64,000 bases of DNA from the NCBI GenBank assembly GCA_046160345.1, contig JBJXGO010000247.1, positions 1 through 64,000 of the forward strand, in the 5' to 3' direction. This document shows positions 48,969-58,900 of this stretch, in pieces; positions within the stretch are counted from its first letter, which is position 1; each line of letters opens with the position of its first letter. Under the pieces are notes generated by a model, which had not been told where the DNA came from, ran no database searches, and saw only the letters and a list, made by a program, of their open reading frames with translations. Position numbers and translations under genes: made by a program. The DNA is from M3007 sp046160345 (GTDB lineage Bacteria > Bacteroidota > Bacteroidia > Chitinophagales > Saprospiraceae).

Positions 48969-49685
48969 TTGCATCAATTAATCCTCTTCGTCCCTACTTT
49001 TCAAAATTATAGTCCGGAACATTTTCTCTGGATGGCTATTGGCGTAGCCAGTACTGTTTTTTGGATTTGGCTTGGGCGTCGTCAAGCAAGCGATCTGGGA
49101 CAACGCCGCATCGGCTTGATTCAAAGCCTTATTCCTGCTATTTTGTGGATTGCGATTTCAATCTACATGATATTCTTTGAAAGGCCTCTGGATATTGGTC
49201 TGGTATTGCCATTTCATGTTTGTTATTTTATCAATTTGATGCTGCCTTTTATGCTCTGGCGGCGTTCGTTTTTCCTTTTCGAAATAACCTATTATATGGT
49301 CATGGGTGGCTGCATTCAAGCGCTGTTTACACCTGATTTGAAGTTTTCTTTCCCACATTATATCAATTTTCGCTACTTTATTGTCCACATGGGGCTTGTG
49401 CAAAGTATTCTGTACGCGCTATTTGTATATCGCTTCAGACCAACCTGGCAGAGTTTCGGGAGGGCATTTTTATGGACAAACATCTATTTCGTATTTGTTT
49501 TGGGGGTAAATTACCTGCTGGGCACCAATTTTATGTACTTAAGCAGAAAACCTAATGCGCCTACCATGCTCGATCTTTTTGGGGATTGGCCCTGGTATAT
49601 TGTAGGCGGAGAATTCCTTTGCCTGATGATGTTCACCCTGGTCATGCTTCCTTTTGCATTTGATAAAAGGGATAAACTTACATGA
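48969..49685 (+). CDS. TIGR02206 (YwaF) family membrane protein, copy 2
   Basis: A 238-residue tandem paralogue of the preceding gene, alignable without gaps over nearly the whole length (for example YYMVMGGCIQALFTPDLKFSFPHYINFRYFIVHMGLV and NYLLGTNFMYLSRKPNAPTMLDLFGDWPWYI). The start is TTG in MHQLILFVPTFQNYSPEH, at the position equivalent to the GTG of copy 1; the unusual starts suggest low translation. A weak TActTTTC box (48931-48938) lies 30 bases upstream. The two copies have diverged too far for a very recent duplication. Confidence 0.85.
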   Translation: MHQLILFVPTFQNYSPEHFLWMAIGVASTVFWIWLGRRQASDLGQRRIGLIQSLIPAILWIAISIYMIFFERPLDIGLVLPFHVCYFINLMLPFMLWRRSFFLFEITYYMVMGGCIQALFTPDLKFSFPHYINFRYFIVHMGLVQSILYALFVYRFRPTWQSFGRAFLWTNIYFVFVLGVNYLLGTNFMYLSRKPNAPTMLDLFGDWPWYIVGGEFLCLMMFTLVMLPFAFDKRDKLT

Positions 49686-49749
49686 TTTGGATCGGCTGTT
49701 GTAATTGAGCTTTTCGTCCATACTACTGGACCTTTTTGTTTTACCACTA

Positions 49750-49781
49750 GACCTATAAGGTTTTCGGAAACCTTATAGGTC
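49750..49781 (+). terminator. Terminator after the TIGR02206 pair
   Basis: A perfect 14-bp stem (GACCTATAAGGTTT and complement) with the stable-type tetraloop TCGG, about 65 bases after the stop. No long T run follows. Confidence 0.65.
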
Positions 49782-49870
49782 TCGATTTCAGAAAATGTTC
49801 AGTAGTATGCTCCTGGCCCACTACAGAAATTAAGATCAGCCAAAATCACTCATGGGCAGCCCCAACAACA

Positions 49871-49898
49871 AGAGCCAGCCCAACATTGGACTGGCTCT
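49871..49898 (-). terminator. Hairpin after the giant SprB-repeat gene
   Basis: A 13-bp inverted repeat with one mismatch (AGAGCCAGCCCAA / TTGGACTGGCTCT), 36 bases beyond the stop of the minus-strand giant gene. Confidence 0.5.
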
Positions 49899-49933
49899 CG
49901 AGCATTTATCGGTGTTTTTGAAATTAGGCTTGT

Positions 49934-52900
49934 TTACCGTTGTAAGGTCACATCACCTTTGAACAACACTTCCTGGCCATCGATAAACTCCACCACAGCG
50001 TAATAAACAAATACTGCTGGGTTCATTTCCAGTCCCCGGAATCGCCCGTCCCAACCAAGCGTCGGGTCATTAGGTTGGAAATCCTCCCGCAGGAATACCT
50101 GGTTCCCCCAACGATCAAAGATCTGGAGAGATTGGACATGTTTGACCCCTTTGAGATCGGCAAATACCGTAAACCAATCGTTCTCGCCATCGTCGTCAGG
50201 CGAGAAAATATTGGGGATATAAACTTTTACATCCCTGTTCACCCGAAGTTGGAACGGCGCATCATCCCGACAGCCGGAAGTGGATACCACAAAAATGCGG
50301 TAGGTCTGGCTTGTCAAAGGCGTGTCGATCCAGGTACTCAGACAAGTGTCGCATCTGAGCCATGTAGGTGGAGTCCATTGGATTGATGCAATTTCGCTAT
50401 TCGGAATATTTACCGTAGCGCCCACTTGATAACTATCGCCTAACTGGATCGTCGCCTGTGGATCAACGGTAACCACAAACTCATCTGGTTCAATCACTGT
50501 CTCGTCCACACTGGTGGTACAGCCATTGGCATCTTCAATAAAAATGCTGTAATCTCCAGCGGCCAGATTGCTGAACAGATTCCCGGATTGGAGGTGCGGG
50601 CCTCCTGTAAAGGTGTACTCCAGGGGCGGTTTTGCGCCCAATACGGTGTCAACCAAAATCGAACCCTTATAACCATAGCAGGCAGGATGATTCACCGTAG
50701 CAATGGCTTGGGGTTCATTGGGAGTAATTACCACCGCATCCGTATCTGAGCAACCATTCCCGGTTGCGGTTACGAGCAGCGTATAAGTGCCTGGTTCTCC
50801 GATGGTTGGTGTTGGCGTATTGGCGCCTGAAATGATCAATCCTCCGGAGGTCGTCCAACTGTAGGTTAATACTCCCGTGCCACCCGTAGCCGAACCGTTT
50901 ATTGTAAGGGCTTCGCCATAACAGTCAATGCTGAAAGGCGGACCTGTACTGGCTGTTGGGTAAGTCTTGTCGGCTACCACAATAATGCTCATACTGTTGT
51001 TGCAACCGTTCACCGGATCATATCCAAATAGCCGGTATGTATTGGGTTGTGTAACGATCAAGCTGGTGCCGGAACCAAGAATGGTTGTATCGCTCCCTAT
51101 CACGGTGGCCCACTGAAATAGTATTCCTGAAATGGGGGAGCCGCCAGAGAGGGTTACCGACCCGATGTCACAAGTCAAAATATCTGGCGGGTTAATGAAC
51201 AAGGGAGGATACAATTGATCTTGTCCAATGAATATGCTCGCCGTATCGCTACAGAATGTAACCGTGTCCACAATCGCGAACCAATACGTCCCAGGGTCGT
51301 CAATTTTCAAGACGGTTCCTCCAGAATAAATCACTCCGTTCTGGTCGAACCAAATGGTGTTGGCATTGCTGGAACCTTTGATTTCTCCGGCAAGAATGAT
51401 CTCATCGATCTTACAGTCAAGAATATCATTGGGGCTTGCGAGCAGTTTTGCCTCCGGGTCGTTCCGAATATCGAGCACCTCGGCGATGGTTGTATCCGGG
51501 CATCCGTCAACAGCAACAATCAGTCTGTAATCGCCGGACTGGTTGGCTTCAATATTGGCTTGGTTGGTTGGCCCAACAATAAAGCCATTGGTGGTAGACC
51601 ATTGATACGTCGGATTAGGAAGGTTTGAACTGCCCAGGAGGCTCACTTGCAGTTTTGCGCAAGTAATTGGTTCGGGCACAATTGCGCTCGCCACTGGTTT
51701 TTCATAAAACACTATGGGAGTTCCGGTTGCTATGACCGTACAATAGTGCGCCAGCACGACATTTCCATTTCCGTCATTGTTGCCCACTACTGCAGAAATA
51801 TAGTAGGTGGTGCTGTAGGTCATGGTCGCCTGATTGAAGCAGAATGTTGGCGTACTGCTGCGGGCTTTTTCACCTACGATCAAGGAATCAGGACCCAGGT
51901 GCAAGATGAATTGGAGCACATCGTTAGGGTCCAAAACTTGTCCCAGGGCATCGTAATTTGCTGTGATACAGCCCGTACTGCAATGGGAAAGTTGTGCTGT
52001 GCCCATCGTGCCAACCGCCGTAGCGCAGGGGTTGAGCAGGATGGTAAAATCACAGACCGCGGTACAACCATTGGCGTCGGTCACCGTCACGTTGTAGCTG
52101 CCCACGCCCAGATTATTGAGCGGAAATGTTCCGGCCGGGATACCACCCTGTATTCCGCCAGGGTTTAACAAAACCGAGTACGGCGCCACGCCACCACTAA
52201 TTTGCACTTGTGCTTTGCCATCTGCAAAACCGGGTTGTGTTACGTTGCTTACTGATGCACAGGAAACCTGGACGGCAGCTACAGGTTGGCTGATCGTGAA
52301 ACTTCTGGTCGCCGTACAACCCACTGCATCGGTCACGATGACGGTGTAATTTCCGGCTGTCAGGCCACTTGGGTCTTCCACGTTATTCAGGAAAGGCGTC
52401 CAGGCATAATCAAAAGGTGAACTTCCTCCGGTGAGCACAAGGTCAATGGATCCCGTGTTGCCGCCAAAACAAAGAATGTCAACATCTGTACCTCCTGCCG
52501 TAATAAATGCAGTATTGTCGGTCACAACATAAGTTGCGGAGGCGATACATGCGCCACCTCCATTGACGGTTACCGAGTAAGTGTCGGGCGTAAGGTTGCT
52601 GATATTTTGAGTCGTTGCCCCGGTTGACCAAATTATCGTGTAGGTCAATGAGGATGGCGAAATATTCAAATTGATGCTGCCGTTTGGCCCTATACAGGCG
52701 GTGTTTGGTTGAGAGACGCCTGAAAGGTTGGGTGTTATAACGTCTTCTGCAACATTATAGCTGTCTGCGGCCTGACAACCGTTTGCGCCTGTTACCGTTA
52801 CGTCGTAATTGCCCGAAAGGACATCATTCAAATCCTGGTCAGTCTGCCCATTTGACCATATATAGCTGTAAGGGGCTGTGCCTCCATTGACACTTAAGTT

Positions 52901-55900
52901 GATATCGCCACTGCTTTGGCCACAAAGTGCCGCTGTGATACTACCCGCGATACCAGGCGCTCCTGCCGCATCGTCCACTACATAGGAGGCGGTATTAGTG
53001 CAGGTACCCCCCGCACTAACTGTAACAGCGTAAGTACCTGCTGTCACGCCGTTCAAATCCTGTGTTGTATAGCCCCCAGACCAAATGTAGGTATAGCCAG
53101 GGCCACCACCAGGGGCAGGAGGCGTTATATTGAGGTCGATGCTGCCATTCAGCACAACGCAGGAGCTATTGGGCACAGCAATGGCATCGAGTGAGAAATT
53201 AATGCTGTTTTCAGGAACATTAGCGGTAGCCACCGCGCTGCAATTATTCGCGCCTGTAACTGTAATGGTATAAGTGCCTCCTCCGATGTTTGTCAAATCT
53301 TCCGTGGTATGGCCACTCGTCCATGCATAGTTGAAAGGTGCAAGGCCACCAAAAATTGAAATGTTCACGTTAGCATCCATCAAGTTGCAAAGTTCGGCAA
53401 CCACATTTTGGTTAAGCGTTGGCCAGGTACGTTCGTCCAATACGAAATAGGTAGCAGAAGCAATACAAGTTCCTTGCTCAGTTACCTCTACCGTATAAGT
53501 ACCTGCAGGCATACCTGTCAGGTCTTGGGTGGTAGCGCCTGTTGACCATAAGTAGGTATATGGTCCTGCAGGGGTAACGGTAAGGTTTACGGCGCCATTG
53601 ATAGATGCGCAATCGTTGTATGGTGAAGCCGTGCCAGACAAACTGAAGGTAGTGGCATTGTTGGCCACGTTGAGGGTGGTATCAGATGTGCAGCCGTTGG
53701 CATCTGTTATGGTCAAAGAATAGTTGCCGGGGAAAATGGCATTCAAGTCCTCCGTGGTTGCAGCATTTGACCACAGGTAGGTATAAGGTGCGGTACCGCT
53801 AGTGGTCGTTACCTGAATGTCGCCATTGTTTTGGCTGCAAATGGCGGCAGTGACCACAGGCGATAGGACCGGGTTGACCGTATTGTTGCCCACCTGGAAC
53901 GTAGCGGAAGACGTACATCCAACACCTGCGCTGGCCGTCACGGTATAAAGTCCCGGGGCAATACCTGTCAAGTCCTGCGTCGTGGCTGCATTGGACCAGG
54001 TGTAAATATAGTTTCCAACGGGCACTACACTTACATCCAATGCTCCGTTCGGCGCTGCGCAGGAGGTGTTGGCAATTGGTATTCCTGACAGATTCAGTAC
54101 AATGGTGTTGTTGACCACCGTAGTTGAAGCAGTGGCGGTACAATCAAAAAAGTCCGTAACCGTCACAATATAAGTGCCGGGAGATAAACCACTGAGATTC
54201 TTTGGGTTGTTGTTGCCCGGTAGATGCGCCCAGTCGAATGTATAAGGCGCCGTTGCGCCACTTACATTGAGGGTAACCGTACCATTATTGGAACTACAAA
54301 TGGATGGAGTATTCGATATTGAAACACTGGGTGGTTCAGTAGCATCGAATATATCAAAGAAAGTGTTGGCCTTGCATGTTCCAAATGAAACGGTGACGGA
54401 GTACGTCCCCGCAGCGAGGTTGTTCAAATCCGGTGGATTATTGGGCCCTTGAATGTGTGCCCAATCGTATGTATAATTCAAAATAGGCTCTACATCGATG
54501 TCAATAAAGCCATTGTTGGAGGTACACGACAGATCGTCAGATGTTTGGAAATAGATGTCGATCGGAATGATCTCATTGTCAACCGGGGCAATTAACACCT
54601 CTGTACAACCTGCCGAAGTAGTGACTGTCACGACATAATTGCCTGTAGGAAGGTTTATCAAATCTTGTTGATTGTTGTTGCCAGGAATATGCCCCCAATC
54701 GTATGTATAGGGTGGGATACCAAAATCTGCACTCAAATCAATGGAGCCATTGGTAAAGCCACAAATTGCAGGTAAAATGTCTGCAGACAGGATGGGCAAC
54801 TCGGTATTGTCCAATATGCTGTAAGTAGCCTCCATAGTACAAGTTCCGCCCATGCTCACCGTCACACTATAATCTCCAGGAGATAGGGAAACCAAATTCT
54901 TGGAGGTGCTTCCATTAGACCAGATAACACTGGCGGTAGAAGGCGTAACTGTAATGCTGATACTGCCATTGTTAATGATGCAGGAAGTTTTATCCATCAC
55001 AGTGGCGTCAATGTCGATCGGGATATCGTCATTGGGAACATCAACAAATGCTTCTACCGTGCAGCCATTTGCGCCCGTGACAACCACCTGATAAAGCCCT
55101 CCTGTGATATTGTTCAGATCCTGGGTTGTTTGGCCGCTAGACCAGGCATAGGTATAGGGCATTATGCCTCCGCTTGGGGTAAGGTTGATGCTGCCATTGG
55201 GCAATCCACAGTTTGCATTGGTGGCCACAACACTTGCAAAAGGAGCATTTGGGAGGTCGGGCACCGTGTAAGTAGCGAATTCAATACAAGTGCCGCCTGC
55301 ACTTACGGTTACCGTATAATCACCTGGAGGAAGATTTCCTATGTCCTGGGTAGTTGCGCCGTTTGACCAGGTGTAGGTGTAAGGCGGCCCCGGGGGAGCA
55401 ACCGAAAGGTTAACATTGCCCGTCGGGCTATTGTTGCACGTTGTATTGGGCAATACCACTGCAGAAAGGTTGATGGGCGGATTGTTGTTTACAACGGTAA
55501 TATTTGCAGCGGCGGTACAGCCATTTGTTGCAGTAACTGTAACGCTATAATCGCCCGCAAGGAGCATAGTCTGATTTTGTGTGGTTGAACCATTGGGTGC
55601 CCAAAGAAAAGTATAAGGCGTTGGGCCGCCATTTACGGTGAGATTAATAGACCCATTGGCAAAGCCACAAGTAGTATTCACCACACTCGAAACAATAGCA
55701 GGCGAATTCGGGTTGTCAGGCACAGTGAATGTGGCCACTTGAGTACAGGTTCCAATTAATGTAACCGTCACCGTATAATTTCCCTGAGCTACCCCGCTGA
55801 GGTCCTCGGTGGTTGCACCATTTGACCACAAGAAGGTATAGGCTGGATTAGGTGGTGCAACCGTAATATTGATACTTCCGTTGGGATTGGCGTTGCAAAC

Positions 55901-58900
55901 GGTATTCGGCATGCTCGTAGCCGTCACAGTGATCGGTGGGTTGTTGTTGCCAACGTCCACACTAATGGTCCTAGTACAACCATTTGCCCCGGTAACAGTA
56001 AGCACATAGTTTCCGGCAGGAATATTGTTCAGGTCTTGCGTGGTCCCGTTATTATACGACCACAAATAGGTATAAGGGGCGACCCCTCCTGAAACGCTTG
56101 CGTCAATACTTCCATTGGATTGACTACAGGTAGATTGAGTCGGAACTGCAGTGACGTTAGGGAGGTTGGGGTTGTCGGGCACGTTGAAAGTAGCCGAATT
56201 GGTACAAGTCCCTCCCGCACTTACGGTTACGGTGTAACTGCCCGGGGGGAGATTAGCGATGTCCTGGGTAGTAGCGCCATTTGACCAAGTGTAGGTATAA
56301 GGAGGGCCTGCAGGTGCTGCAGTCAAATCGATACTGCCATTTCCGCCATTGCAGACCGTATTTGCAACTATGACCGAGCTGAGGTTGATGGGTGGATTGT
56401 TGTTTGTGACATCCACCGTTATTGCTCTGGTACAACCATTTGCACCAGTCACCGTAAGTGTATAGGAGCCTGACAGCAGACCGCTAAGGTCCTGCGTGGT
56501 TGCGCCATTTGACCAGGCATAGGTGTAAGGTGCCAGCCCCCCGGAAACGCTTGCATCTATACTTCCGTTGGCAAGATTGCAGGTGCTTTGTACGAAGGTT
56601 GCCGTTGGCAAAGGCAAATTTGGGTTATCAGGCACATTATAGGTAGCCGAGGCGGTACAAGTGCCTCCTGCGCTCACCGTAACTGTGTAATTGCCTGGAG
56701 GGAGATTTGTAATATCCTGTGTTGTGGGGCCATTTGACCAAACATAGGTATAGGGAGGGCCCGAAGGGGAGGCCGTCAAATCGATACTTCCATTTCCACC
56801 TGTGCAAAAGGTATTGGCTACAATTACGGAGGAAAGGTTGATGGGTGGGTTGTTGTTCGCAAGCGTCACGTTAAGCACCCGGGAACAGCCATTTGCCGCT
56901 GTCACCGTCACCATATAAGTACCGGCCAGCACATTGGAGATATCCTGGGTAGTAGCACCATTAGACCAATTAAATGTATAAGGAGGAACACCGCCTGTAA
57001 CACTTAAATCAATACTTCCGTTGGGCAAATCGCAGGTGCTTTGAACTGTGGTGGCAGTGGGTAAAGGCAAATTCGGGCCATCCGGCACATTATACGTAGC
57101 TGAAGCCGTACAAGTCCCACCTGCGCTTACAGTCACCGTATAATTGCCCGGGGTTAGGTTGGAAATGTCTTCTGTGGTTGCGCCATTAGACCAAGTGAAC
57201 GTGTAGTTAGGGTTTGCAGGGGCAGCAGTCAGGTTAATGCTTCCGTTTCCGCCTACGCAAAGTGTATTGGCTACAATGGTGGCCGACAGGTTGATGGGAG
57301 GGTTGTTGTTCCCTACTGTCACACTCAACAATCTGGTGCAGCCATTTGCTCCCGTTACTGTAAGCGTGTAGGTTCCTGGTAGAATATCCGCCAGGTCCTG
57401 GGTGGTTGCTCCATTTGACCAGGCGTAAGTATAAGGTGCTACCCCGCCGGATACGCTGGCATTAATGCTACCGTTTGGAAGGTCGCAGGTGCTTTGTACC
57501 GAAGTTGCTGTGGGTACTGGCAGATTGGGATTGTCAGCTACGGTGTAGGTCGCGGATGCGGTACAAGTATTCCCATTCGTTACGGTAACGGTATAATTAC
57601 CGGGTGGCAGATCTGTTATGTCCTGCGTAGTGGCTCCGTTTGACCAGTTGTAAATATATGGAGGACCGGCAGGAGATGCGGTGAGGTTTATGCTCCCGTC
57701 GCCGCCATTGCAAACTGTGTTGGCTACTGTAATAGCAGAAAGGTTGATAACCGGGTTGTTATTCAACACATCAACGGTAATTGAACGGGTGCAGCCATTG
57801 GCACCAGTCACAGTCAGTGTATAAGTCCCGGAAAATATCATAGCAAGGTCTTCGGTGGTCGCTCCATTTGACCAGGAATAGGTAAATGGCTGTACGCCAC
57901 CAGACACACTGGCATTTATACTGCCATTAGCCTCGCCACAGGTGCTTTGAGTAGGGGTGGCGGTTGGACTGGGAAGATTCGGGTTGTCAACTATCGTAAA
58001 AGTGGCACTTCGGGTACAGGTGCCCCCTGCACTTACCGTGACGGTGTAGTCGCCTGGCGGAAGATTTGACAAATCCTGATCAGTACCGCCGTTCGACCAG
58101 TCATACATGTAATTCCCAAGTGGGGCAGGAGGTACTGCTGGCGACACCATGAGGTCTATGCTTCCGTTGCCCCCGGTACAATTGGTGTTTGGCTGTGTAC
58201 TGCCCGTGAGGGTAAATGGCGGGTCGGTATTCGTTACGGTTACACTTATAGTTTGAGTGCAACCATTTGCACCTGTTACGGTGAGTGTATAGCTTCCAGG
58301 CCCTATATTGGTAAGGTCCTGAGTGGTGCCATTGTTACCGGACCAAAGATAGGTGTAGGGTGACACTCCGCCCGTCACGCTGGCATCAATACTGCCATTT
58401 TCCAGGTTGCAGGTGCTGCCTACAAAGGTTGCGGTAGGTACGGGCAGATTAGGTACGTCTGCAATCGTGTAAGTACCCGTTCGTGTACAGGTGCCTCCCG
58501 AGCTTACTGTTACGGTATAAGTACCTGGTATAAGCCCTGTTATGTCTTGAGTGGTTTCTCCATTAGACCAATCATAGGTATAACCGCTAAGCGGAGCCGG
58601 AGGTACTGCCGGATTGGGTGTTAGGTCAATGCTTCCGTTCCCGCCATTGCAGGTTGTATTCGGTTGGGTAGTAGCCGTGATGCCAAAAGGCGGATCAGTG
58701 TTCCCAACAGTTACACTTACGGTCTGGGTACAGCCGTTTGCCCCTGTTACCGTTACCGTGTAAGTCCCGGAATCAATATTAGAAAGGTCCTCCGAAGTCT
58801 GACCGCTAGACCACTCGTAGGTGTAGGGCGAAACCCCTCCTGTCACAGTTGCATTGATACTGCCATTGGGTAAATTGCAAGTGCTTCCTGTAGCCACAGC

